5,912 nt of DNA from an uncultured Methylococcaceae bacterium (lineage in GTDB: Bacteria; Pseudomonadota; Gammaproteobacteria; Methylococcales; Methylococcaceae). Numbering within the stretch: position 1 is the first letter of the stretch; every line of letters begins with the position of its first letter. The stretch covers positions 1 through 5,912 of the forward strand of contig CAIVXW010000170.1 in NCBI GenBank assembly GCA_903910005.1. Reading direction: 5' to 3'. The notes beneath the pieces were generated by a model, which saw nothing but the letters and a program-made list of their open reading frames with translations, was not told where the DNA came from and did no database searches. A program made the position numbers and the translations under genes. Of the stretch, positions 1-5,912 are shown piece after piece.

Positions 1-435
1 ACCGCCCGCCATGCCTTTTCTGTTGCCGGGCAGGGCTGCCCCCAGAAAATCACCGGCATTGCCCGCAATAATGACCTCACCGCCTTTCATTTCGCAGGCG
101 GCATAGGCATCGACATTGCCCTGCACCGTGATGCAGCCGCCTTTCATCTGGCGGGCGAGATAGCTGCCGGCATTGCCTTGCAGGGTGATTCGACCCCGGG
201 TCATGCCAGACCCGACGTGATCCAGTTTGGCGGAGGCATTGGGGAACAGCAGGTCATCGGTTTGGTCGCCCTCAATCCGGAAGGCCTCCGCTACGGTCAG
301 GGTGCGATTGCCGTATTGCAGTGGCAGACGCCCGATGGCATCCATCGCCAGGCCTTGCAGTCGATCCGGCGTAAGCGCGGACACATCCAGACGCTGCCGG
401 GGTTCAAGGGTCAGGGTAAAACTCAATGCACTCAT
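1..435 (-). CDS. fhcC: Formyltransferase/hydrolase complex subunit C (formylmethanofuran dehydrogenase subunit C homologue), N-terminal part
   Basis: The frame read leftward from the ATG at 435-433 stays open to the window edge, giving 145 residues without a stop. The full family length is roughly 270, so about half is visible. Residues 1-75 form a non-repetitive N-terminal region. From about residue 80 a repeat of about 19 residues appears three times: GRITLQGNAGSYLARQM, KGGCITVQGNVDAYAACEM and KGGEVIIAGNAGDFLGAAL, ending in GMAGG at the edge. This glycine-rich GN-type repeat is the beta-helix signature of FwdC/FmdC and of the glutamate synthase C-terminal domain. In the bacterial Fhc complex the subunit is structural and helps bring FhcA and FhcD together; the complex is cytoplasmic and acts in formaldehyde oxidation. 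The start overlaps the fhcD stop by ATGA and has an AGGAG site 8 nt upstream, so translation is probably coupled to fhcD. The assignment is firm; the C-terminus lies outside the window. Confidence 0.93.
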   Translation of the reverse strand, partial: MSALSFTLTLEPRQRLDVSALTPDRLQGLAMDAIGRLPLQYGNRTLTVAEAFRIEGDQTDDLLFPNASAKLDHVGSGMTRGRITLQGNAGSYLARQMKGGCITVQGNVDAYAACEMKGGEVIIAGNAGDFLGAALPGNRKGMAGG

Positions 436-1328
436 GCCATGATCTCCTGAAGGTGAAAGAGGAACGGACCCAGCTTGCCACCGTAGTTGCCGGCACTGAT
501 GCGCCGGATTCCCTGGGCCGCCCCGAGGCTACAGGCCGCCTCAATGCCAACCCGCATGGCTTTGCGAATATCGGCATCGGTCAGGCCGTCGATCACGATC
601 TCCATGACCGATTCGATTTCGGGGGACAGTTCGGTTTTGGTCTGGCCCTTGAGGGTCGGACAAAACGCATCGTTGGTGGAGGCATTCAGAGCCTTGTACC
701 TGGAACCGACCTTGGAGCCGGAGCGCACCACACCTCCCGGAAACGGCATGATGACGTTGGGGATTTTCTTCATGGCTTCAACGGCCACTTCACAAGCGGC
801 AAGGGCCTGGGGCTGGGATTCGGCCAGAATCAGAAAATTGCCGCCGCCAATGGCCGGTACCATGCCGGTGGTTTCCTCGCACAAAAATTCACCATCCATG
901 ACAGGCACCCGCCAGTAACGCTGGTTGCCCATGCGTTTGGAAATCTGGAAACCGTCGCCGAAAAAACGCAGGTTTTTGCCCAGGGGAATTTTATCTCCCT
1001 CGCTAATGCCGGCGAACAGGGCGGAGGTCGGGGCGGTCAGCACACACTGACCGGCACGGGTTTCCAGTTGCTTGGCCAGACCCTTGCCGCCCATGGCAAA
1101 AATCATGGCGGATACTCCGGGACGACCGTCCGGGGTTTCCGAAGGCTCCAGTTCCCGTTCGATGCCGGCCTCGCAGCCACAGGCAATGACGGACGTGGCA
1201 AAGCCGGTCATGGCCCGGGCCGAATGATGAGCCCAGGCAAGATTTTGGGCGGTGATGATGACCCGGGTGGCCTTCATGGGGAAGGCCTCGGCAAAGGTGG
1301 CATCAATCTGGACACCGTTGATGTGCAT
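432..1328 (-). CDS. fhcD: Formylmethanofuran--tetrahydromethanopterin N-formyltransferase (Fhc subunit D)
   Basis: The 298-residue product matches the usual Ftr/FhcD length of about 300 and looks complete. Recognisable family segments are GCEAGIERE (51-59), RPGVSAMIFAMGGKG (69-83), PFPGGVVRSGSKVGSRYKAL (195-214, near the most conserved part of Ftr) and ISAGNYGGKLG (277-287). No signal peptide or membrane segment is visible, as expected for a cytoplasmic enzyme. In methylotrophs it transfers the formyl group from formyl-H4MPT to the methanofuran-type cofactor bound by the Fhc complex, the reverse of its methanogenic direction. The carrier then delivers the group to FhcA. The ATG at 1328-1326 is supported by GAGGAA a few bases upstream and by the MxINGVxIDxTFAEAF start typical of the family. 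It lies 47 nt after fhcA and overlaps fhcC by 4 nt, consistent with one operon. Long open frames antisense to this gene are shadows. Confidence 0.96.
   Translation of the reverse strand: MHINGVQIDATFAEAFPMKATRVIITAQNLAWAHHSARAMTGFATSVIACGCEAGIERELEPSETPDGRPGVSAMIFAMGGKGLAKQLETRAGQCVLTAPTSALFAGISEGDKIPLGKNLRFFGDGFQISKRMGNQRYWRVPVMDGEFLCEETTGMVPAIGGGNFLILAESQPQALAACEVAVEAMKKIPNVIMPFPGGVVRSGSKVGSRYKALNASTNDAFCPTLKGQTKTELSPEIESVMEIVIDGLTDADIRKAMRVGIEAACSLGAAQGIRRISAGNYGGKLGPFLFHLQEIMA
444..448 (-). promoter_or_regulatory. Ribosome binding site of fhcC inside the end of fhcD
   Basis: AGGAG, located within the last codons of fhcD, is 8 nt upstream of the fhcC ATG at 435. Together with the ATGA stop/start overlap it decides the fhcC start and indicates coupled translation. 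Confidence 0.75.
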
Positions 1329-1332
1329 GATT

Positions 1333-1338
1333 TTCCTC
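1333..1338 (-). promoter_or_regulatory. Ribosome binding site of fhcD
   Basis: GAGGAA on the minus strand lies 4 nt before the fhcD ATG (5 nt if GAGGA is taken as the core). The spacing is a little short but acceptable, and it fixes the start at 1328. Confidence 0.7.
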
Positions 1339-1375
1339 GTGCTTCGGTTTGAATATGGAAATCAGGGAAACCCGG

Positions 1376-3040
1376 TCAGTTCCCGCAAGGGTGAACCAGG
1401 ATTTTACTGCGACCGTCCCCTTCGATTTCCCAGTCACGAATGATGAAGTTGTCCATTTTCATGGTCTGATGGCGGTCAAAATAATCACGCAGGCGATGCT
1501 CAATACCGGGCCGGTCGAATTCAGGCCTGACTGTGTGGAGATTACCCCAGACCACCTTGATGATTTCGCCGTGCCTTACCACCAGCTCGCCGTCCTTGAA
1601 GACGTAATCCGGTTTGCTGAACATCGCTTCCCTGTCGTCCTGTGCGGTATATACCGTAATGTCGGCGGCGGCTCCCTCGCCCAGATGACCCCGGTCACGC
1701 AAGCCCAGCAGTCGGGCCGCACCGGCCCGGGTCATGATGGCAATTTCGTAAAGGCTGTACTCGCGGTCGATGCTGCCCAGGGTACTCAGGGCAACCGCAT
1801 CCGGGTTAAGGCTGGCCAGTTTGTCGTTACGAAACGACTTGTCCATCAGCAGCCGAATCAGATGCGGATACGTGGTGAAGGGGGCACCGTTGGGATGATC
1901 GGTGGTCAGGAAAACGCGCCACGGATCGTCCGCCAGCAGGAAAATTTCCAGGCCGATACACCATTGCAGGGCGTTGACGAAATTTTGATCCCTGTATTTG
2001 AACGGCACCACGCCGCAACCGGCATCACACTCAATATCCATACAGACCCATTTGTCGGGATGGGCATGGTGTGCGTTGGCAAACTGCCGCATGGAATCAC
2101 CGGAGGCCGTGACCGTCTGGCCAAACAGGATCTGGCCTACGTCCATGGTGATGTTGCGGTTCCGGTTGAAGGCCTCGGCAATCTGCGCGGCCCCGGAGGA
2201 AAATTTGCGATCTCCCTCCGTGCCATAACTGTGGAACTGGATGTGGGTCAGGTGCATGGGCAGTCCTTCGATGCCACTGATGGTCGCCAGCGTGGTGTCG
2301 AGGTTGCCGGGTACGCCCAGGTTACAACCGTGAACGTGCAGTGGATGCGGCACCCCCAGTTCATGGAGGGAACGGGCCAGGGTTTGCAGGATTTTTCGGG
2401 GTGTCACGCCGTAATGCGTGTGCCGCTCGTCCAGATCCAGTTTGCGCTGATTGAACTTGAAGGCACTGATTCCGCCCGGATTGACCACCTTGACCCCAAT
2501 GCACTGAGTGGCATGCAGTGTCCAGGCGACATAGTCATTGATGAGTGCCTGATCCGCGCCTGATGACAACAGCCGCAGGAAAAAATCGTCACTGCCCAGC
2601 ATGACATACCCTCCGACATCCATCAGGGGTACGTCTGCCATTTCCATGTGGGCCTGACGGGCATTCATCGGCAATACGGCTGGCTCAAATCCGGCGGTAT
2701 AGCCCATCTCGGCATAGCGGTAACCGGTGGTTAACGTCGATGGCACGGCATGACCGCAACCGGCCCGCTCCAGTCCCCGCCGGGCAACCGGATCAGCCCG
2801 GTGATCTTCCGGCAGCAAATTACGGGCTATCGTCACCTTGCCGCCGCCAATATGGGTGTGCATGTCGATGGCACCTGCCATGATGACCTTGCCCCGGCAA
2901 TAGAAGGTCTGATCCGGCGTGTCTTCGGCTACGGCTCGCTCTGCAACGATTCGCCCGTCACGAATATAAATATCCCTGATCTGGCCGTCGATGCCATGGG
3001 CCGGGTCGTAAACGGTGCCCCCGGAAAGTTTGATCAGCAT
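1376..3040 (-). CDS. fhcA: Formyltransferase/hydrolase complex subunit A (formylmethanofuran dehydrogenase subunit A homologue, amidohydrolase)
   Basis: This 554-residue protein is full length for FhcA/FwdA/FmdA and belongs to the amidohydrolase superfamily. An N-terminal beta domain (about 1-55) leads into the metal-binding DMHTHIGGG motif, with H61 and H63 as likely zinc ligands. K184 in GVKVVNPGG is the likely carboxylated bridging lysine, H237 in LHVHGCN a further ligand, and D381 in TTDHPNG the catalytic aspartate. These match in order and spacing the binuclear zinc ligands I recall for archaeal FwdA; the exact correspondence is inferred. A conserved segment at 331-351 (WVCMDIECDAGCGVVPF) holds three cysteines. 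A C-terminal beta domain follows at about 450-520, with a GEGAAADITVY segment. In bacterial Fhc this subunit hydrolyses the formylated methanofuran analogue to formate. The start is supported by a GAGGAA site 8 nt upstream and by the family-like N-terminus MLIKLSGGTVYDP. All key residues are present, so it should be active. Confidence 0.97.
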   Translation of the reverse strand: MLIKLSGGTVYDPAHGIDGQIRDIYIRDGRIVAERAVAEDTPDQTFYCRGKVIMAGAIDMHTHIGGGKVTIARNLLPEDHRADPVARRGLERAGCGHAVPSTLTTGYRYAEMGYTAGFEPAVLPMNARQAHMEMADVPLMDVGGYVMLGSDDFFLRLLSSGADQALINDYVAWTLHATQCIGVKVVNPGGISAFKFNQRKLDLDERHTHYGVTPRKILQTLARSLHELGVPHPLHVHGCNLGVPGNLDTTLATISGIEGLPMHLTHIQFHSYGTEGDRKFSSGAAQIAEAFNRNRNITMDVGQILFGQTVTASGDSMRQFANAHHAHPDKWVCMDIECDAGCGVVPFKYRDQNFVNALQWCIGLEIFLLADDPWRVFLTTDHPNGAPFTTYPHLIRLLMDKSFRNDKLASLNPDAVALSTLGSIDREYSLYEIAIMTRAGAARLLGLRDRGHLGEGAAADITVYTAQDDREAMFSKPDYVFKDGELVVRHGEIIKVVWGNLHTVRPEFDRPGIEHRLRDYFDRHQTMKMDNFIIRDWEIEGDGRSKILVHPCGN

Positions 3041-3048
3041 GTATACAA

Positions 3049-3054
3049 TTCCTC
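3049..3054 (-). promoter_or_regulatory. Ribosome binding site of fhcA
   Basis: GAGGAA on the minus strand lies 8 nt before the fhcA ATG. It supports the chosen start and is clearly stronger than anything in front of fdhD or fdsD. Confidence 0.75.
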
Positions 3055-3087
3055 AATTTTCATACGGGAAAAGAGGCAGCACAACCG

Positions 3088-3101
3088 GCAGCCGTGGCTG
3101 C
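3088..3101 (-). repeat. Short perfect inverted repeat in the fds-fhc gap
   Basis: GCAGCC and GGCTGC flank a 2-nt centre, so the transcript could form a small GC-rich hairpin (5 bp with a 4-nt loop). A further CTGCC copy on the transcript, just downstream, could pair in an alternative way. There is no adjacent run of U, so it is not a typical intrinsic terminator. It could be a pausing, processing or operator site, or chance in GC-rich DNA. Confidence 0.35.
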
Positions 3102-3156
3102 TTGATTCCCTGCACGGCGATCCGGATACTGCGGAAAGATGATGGGCAGACGCTGA

Positions 3157-3384
3157 TTATGAGGCCCGGGTTTCCTTGCCCAGTTGATCGACCGCCAGTG
3201 CAGCCAGTTCGCTCAGTCCGGCACCGCCCGACTGGCGATAGTGGATGATGCCCTGCCTCATGCGGGGTTCCCAGAATTTTCTGATGTGGTCGGCAGTGCC
3301 TTGAATTGCGCTGGCACGATCCGGTTCGGCATTGAAAAAATTGCTGATGTCGTTGGCCATTTTGACCAGTCGTTCAGTTTCCAT
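3157..3384 (-). CDS. fdsD: NAD-dependent formate dehydrogenase delta subunit
   Basis: The 75-residue product has the size and character of FdsD, the small accessory subunit encoded at the end of fdsGBACD operons. The recognisable core is IQGTADHIRKFWEPRMRQGI (about 28-47), preceded by the helical start RLVKMANDISNFF (5-17). It is soluble, with no signal peptide, cysteines or membrane segment. FdsD is needed for an active, stable Fds enzyme; its precise role (assembly or stability, perhaps in cofactor insertion together with FdsC) is less settled. The ATG at 3384-3382 lies 30 nt after the fdhD stop. The bases before it contain no good Shine-Dalgarno site (only a GAGAGA tract; the nearer CCTCCC is pyrimidine-rich), so translation may rely on coupling to fdhD. 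The neighbours fdsA and fdhD make the assignment secure despite the short length. Confidence 0.93.
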   Translation of the reverse strand: METERLVKMANDISNFFNAEPDRASAIQGTADHIRKFWEPRMRQGIIHYRQSGGAGLSELAALAVDQLGKETRAS

Positions 3385-3414
3385 GATGGGAGGTCTCTCA
3401 GGGTTGTGTTTGAA

Positions 3415-4263
3415 TTATTTTGAGGGCCGGGAAACCGGTGCGGCCTGCAACAGGCGCCAGGGATGGCTGTAGATCAGGTAGCGGTTGTCGCGGGCAAACC
3501 CGATGAGGGTCAGGCCAGATTCACGTGCCAGGCGAATGGCCAGACCGGTGGGGGCTGAAATGGCGGCCATGAGGGTGACGCCTGCCATGGCACATTTCTG
3601 CACCATCTCGAAGCTGGCCCGGCTGGTCACCAGTACGTAGCCCCCGGCAAAGTCTGTACGGTTGCGGGCCAGGACACCAATCAGCTTGTCCAGGGCGTTG
3701 TGTCGCCCTACATCTTCCCTGACCTGGCAGATGCCCTCACCGGGGATGGCCCAGGCAGCCGCGTGTACCGCTCCGGTGAGCTGGTTCAACCGCTGCCGTG
3801 ACCCAAGCGCGGACAGGGCAGACAGCAGTTCGCTTGCGGCTACCTGAACACCTTGCCCCACCGGCGGCGGTTTGCGAATCGCCTGGCTCAGGGTAATCGC
3901 CCCGCACAGGCCGCAACCGGTGCGTCCGGTCAGGTTGCGACCCTTGTCCGGCAGGGTAGCGCAACGGGCAACCGGTATGCGTACCCGCACTTCCAGTCCT
4001 TCACTGCGGGTGAACACCCGTATGGCTTCGATATCCTCCGGGCTTGATACGATGCCTTCGGTCAGGCTGAATCCCAGGGCAAAGTCTTCCAGATCAAGCG
4101 GTGTGGCCAGCATGACGACGTGTGGCTCCCCGTTATACACCAGAGCCACCGGAGCTTCTTCAGCCACGGCGTCCTCAAGGCTGGCATGATCCAGACCACG
4201 CCAGCTCTCAACCGGAACCTGTTGCCAGGCAGGCCACCCCAGTTCACCCGCCAGGAGCGTCAT
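3415..4263 (-). CDS. fdhD: Formate dehydrogenase accessory sulfurtransferase FdhD (FdsC)
   Basis: The 282-residue protein has full FdhD length. Visible family hallmarks are an early LDHASLEDAVAEEAPVALVYNG segment, here given in part (about 24-45), DLEDFALGFSLTEGI (57-71), the loop cysteine pair C117 and C120 in TGCGLCGAITL, EDVGRHNALDKLIG (183-196) and TSRASFEMVQKCAMAG (213-228). FdhD receives sulfur from a cysteine desulfurase (IscS in E. coli) through the CxxC loop and passes it to the bis-MGD molybdenum cofactor, which formate dehydrogenase needs for activity. It acts in the cytoplasm. In fds operons the homologue is called FdsC and also binds the cofactor before insertion into FdsA. It starts 8 nt after the fdsA stop, and no strong ribosome site is visible, suggesting translational coupling. 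Its place between fdsA and fdsD matches the fdsACD order. Confidence 0.96.
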   Translation of the reverse strand: MTLLAGELGWPAWQQVPVESWRGLDHASLEDAVAEEAPVALVYNGEPHVVMLATPLDLEDFALGFSLTEGIVSSPEDIEAIRVFTRSEGLEVRVRIPVARCATLPDKGRNLTGRTGCGLCGAITLSQAIRKPPPVGQGVQVAASELLSALSALGSRQRLNQLTGAVHAAAWAIPGEGICQVREDVGRHNALDKLIGVLARNRTDFAGGYVLVTSRASFEMVQKCAMAGVTLMAAISAPTGLAIRLARESGLTLIGFARDNRYLIYSHPWRLLQAAPVSRPSK

Positions 4264-4271
4264 GTCAGGGA

Positions 4272-5912
4272 TCAGGCGACCGGTTCAGCCCGCCGCCTGA
4301 GGTGTGACAACTGCTCCTCGGTAAAGGCCTGGTATTGCTGTTGCCACTCGGAGGGGCCACTGACCCGGGTGACCTGTACTGCCGTTACCTTGTATTCAGG
4401 GCAGTTGGTGGCCCAGTCGGAATTGTCCGTGGTAATGACATTGGCACCCGATTCGGGGAAATGGAACGTGGTATATACCACACCCGGTTGCACCCGTTCG
4501 GTAATGACGGCCCGAAGCACGGTTTCACCGGCCCGGCTTCTGATGCCAACCCAGTCACCTTCCCGGATACCCCGGTTTTCGGCATCGTGCGGATGAATTT
4601 CGAGGCGATCCTCCTGGTGCCATGCGTTGTTTTGGGTGCGGCGGGTTTGCGCCCCTACGTTGTACTGCGACAGGATGCGCCCCGTGGTCAGGATCAGCGG
4701 GAACCGGCTTGAGCTACGTTCCTCGGTGGCGACGTATTCGGTCAGCATGAACCGGCCCTTGCCGCGCACGAAGGCATCAACGTGCATGGTGGGTGTTCCG
4801 GAGGGAGCCTGTTCGTTGCACGGCCACTGGATGCTGCCCAGTTCGTCCAGTTTGGCGAAGCTGACGCCGGTAAAGGTGGGCACCAGGCTGGCGATTTCGT
4901 CCATGATCTCGGAGGCGTGGTGATAATTCATGGGATAACCCAGTGCGTTCGACAGCATCTGGGTCACTTCCCAGTCTTCGTAACCCGCCAGCGGCGGCAT
5001 CACTTTTCTGACCGGCGAAATACGCCGTTCGGCGTTGGTGAAGGTGCCACTCTTTTCCAGGAAGGAAGCCCCCGGCAGAAATACGTGGGCAAATTTGGCG
5101 GTTTCATTGAGGAACAGGTCCTGAACCACCACGCACTCCATTTTACGGAGGGCGGCATGAACGTGCTGGGTGTCTGGATCTGACTGGGCAATGTCTTCGC
5201 CTTCACAGTAAAGTCCCATGAAACTGCCTTCAAGGGCCGCACCAAACATGTTGGGGATGCGCAGACCCGGTTCGGCTTCGAGGGTGACTCCCCAGACCGA
5301 TTCAAACAGCTTGCGGGTTTCGCCATCCGATACGTGACGGTAGCCCGGCAGTTCATGCGGGAAGGAACCCATATCGCAGGAACCCTGCACATTATTCTGG
5401 CCCCGGAGCGGATTGACGCCTACCCCTTCACGGCCAATGTTGCCGGTCGCCATGGCCAGGTTGGCGATGCCGATCACCATGGTTGAACCCTGGCTGTGTT
5501 CGGTTACCCCAAGGCCGTAATAAATGGCAGCGTTGCCGCCAGTGGCGTAGAGACGGGCCGCTGCACGCACCTGGTCGGCCGGAACACCGGTGACGGCTTC
5601 CATGGACTCGGGTGAGTGATGCGGCTGGCTGACGAAGGTCTTCCATTTCTCGTAGGAATCCACCTCGCAGCGGGCCTTGGCAAACGCGTCGTCGGTCAAG
5701 CCTTCGGTTACGATGACATGGGCCAGTGAATTGATGAGGGCCACGTTGGTGCCGGGCTTCAGCTTCAGATGGTAATCAGCCTCGACATGGGCCGATCTGA
5801 CCAGATCAATCTCACGCGGATCAGCCACAATCAGCTTTGCCCCCTCGCGGATGCGGCGTTTCATCAGCGAGCCAAACACCGGGTGACCATCGGTCGGGTT
5901 GGCACCGATGAC
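4272..5912 (-). CDS. fdsA: NAD-dependent formate dehydrogenase alpha (molybdenum catalytic) subunit, C-terminal part
   Basis: The frame is open from the right edge and gives 546 residues before TGA at 4274-4272. Its first codons read VIGANPTDGHPVFGS, an internal family segment, so the GTG at 5879-5877 is not a start and the gene continues outside the window. FdsA is about 950 residues, so roughly the first 400 are missing, including the NuoG-like iron-sulfur region and the active-site cysteine ligand to molybdenum. The visible part includes GVTEHSQGS (135-143), PLRGQNNVQGSCDMG (168-182), EKSGTFTNAERR (286-297) and the C-terminal molydopterin-binding domain (about 400-510) with LTTGRILSQYNVGAQTRRT and ATNCPEYKV. 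The enzyme oxidises formate to CO2 at bis-MGD and sends electrons through FeS clusters to the FdsB FMN/NAD site. It is cytoplasmic, as no Tat signal could be seen here. It is co-oriented with fdhD, only 8 nt away. Confidence 0.96.
   Translation of the reverse strand, partial: VIGANPTDGHPVFGSLMKRRIREGAKLIVADPREIDLVRSAHVEADYHLKLKPGTNVALINSLAHVIVTEGLTDDAFAKARCEVDSYEKWKTFVSQPHHSPESMEAVTGVPADQVRAAARLYATGGNAAIYYGLGVTEHSQGSTMVIGIANLAMATGNIGREGVGVNPLRGQNNVQGSCDMGSFPHELPGYRHVSDGETRKLFESVWGVTLEAEPGLRIPNMFGAALEGSFMGLYCEGEDIAQSDPDTQHVHAALRKMECVVVQDLFLNETAKFAHVFLPGASFLEKSGTFTNAERRISPVRKVMPPLAGYEDWEVTQMLSNALGYPMNYHHASEIMDEIASLVPTFTGVSFAKLDELGSIQWPCNEQAPSGTPTMHVDAFVRGKGRFMLTEYVATEERSSSRFPLILTTGRILSQYNVGAQTRRTQNNAWHQEDRLEIHPHDAENRGIREGDWVGIRSRAGETVLRAVITERVQPGVVYTTFHFPESGANVITTDNSDWATNCPEYKVTAVQVTRVSGPSEWQQQYQAFTEEQLSHLRRRAEPVA

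Larger units (their letters stand above)
3041..3156 (-). other. Intergenic gap between the fds and fhc gene groups
   Basis: This 116-nt stretch is the only sizeable non-coding gap in the window and divides formate dehydrogenase genes from Fhc genes. I see no convincing -35/-10 pair and no hairpin with a proper U-tract, so neither a promoter nor a strong terminator can be called. It contains a short inverted repeat (3088-3101) followed on the transcript by a pyrimidine-rich run (CTCTTTTCCC), and ends with a good ribosome site for fhcA. An internal promoter for the fhc genes is possible here but not shown. Confidence 0.6.

Noticed and set aside
178..450. Plus-strand open frames across the fhcC region.
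   Set aside because: The minus-strand frame in the same place encodes clear FhcC glycine repeats and continues to the window edge; the plus-strand frames are shadows.
426..2563. Two long plus-strand open frames (308 and 404 codons) lying nearly end to end, opposite fhcD and fhcA.
   Set aside because: They are antisense to two firmly identified genes, their translations resemble no family I know, and GC-rich coding DNA often leaves the opposite strand open.
3034..3063. A nine-codon frame on the minus strand (MKIEELYTC) overlapping the fhcA start, resembling a leader peptide.
   Set aside because: It has no ribosome site of its own, its codons consist mostly of the fhcA ribosome site and spacer, and it shows no regulatory codon run. 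Chance is the simpler explanation.
5877..5879. GTG as a start codon for a shorter formate dehydrogenase alpha subunit.
   Set aside because: The frame continues upstream to the window edge with the family segment VIGANPTDGHP, so the GTG is an internal valine codon.
4272..5912. Reading the molybdopterin protein as the missing FhcB subunit.
   Set aside because: Its motifs (TEHSQGS, PLRGQNNVQGSCDMG, EKSGTFTNAERR) and the following fdhD and fdsD genes are those of FdsA; the visible part alone is longer than a whole FhcB.

Overview
The window carries six protein genes, all on the minus strand and packed almost end to end. It looks like one C1-metabolism cluster from a bacterial methylotroph that uses the tetrahydromethanopterin (H4MPT) pathway. 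The moderately high GC content and the protein sequences suggest a proteobacterium, possibly a gamma- or betaproteobacterial methylotroph or methanotroph. That placement is an impression from sequence character, not a computed result.

In transcription order (right to left) the layout is as follows. At 5912-4272 is the C-terminal part of the molybdenum-containing catalytic alpha subunit of a soluble NAD-dependent formate dehydrogenase (fdsA), cut by the window edge. At 4263-3415 is fdhD (called fdsC in fds operons), the sulfurtransferase that matures the molybdenum cofactor. At 3384-3157 is fdsD, the small delta subunit. A 116-nt gap follows, the longest non-coding stretch in the window. At 3040-1376 is fhcA, the amidohydrolase subunit of the formyltransferase/hydrolase complex. 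At 1328-432 is fhcD, the formyltransferase subunit. At 435-1 is the N-terminal half of fhcC, starting inside the fhcD stop codon and cut by the left edge.

The genes form a short metabolic line. FhcD moves the formyl group from formyl-H4MPT to a methanofuran-type carrier and FhcA hydrolyses it to formate, with FhcC as the scaffold. The Fds formate dehydrogenase, matured by FdhD, then oxidises formate to CO2 and yields NADH. The two enzyme systems that produce and consume formate are therefore directly adjacent and co-oriented.

The main oddity is that fhcB, the fourth Fhc subunit, is not immediately upstream of fhcA, where I would expect it from the usual fhcBADC order. fdsD occupies that place. 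Nothing in the window points to a wholly new system, mobile element, RNA gene or CRISPR array. No stretch longer than 300 bases lacks a gene.
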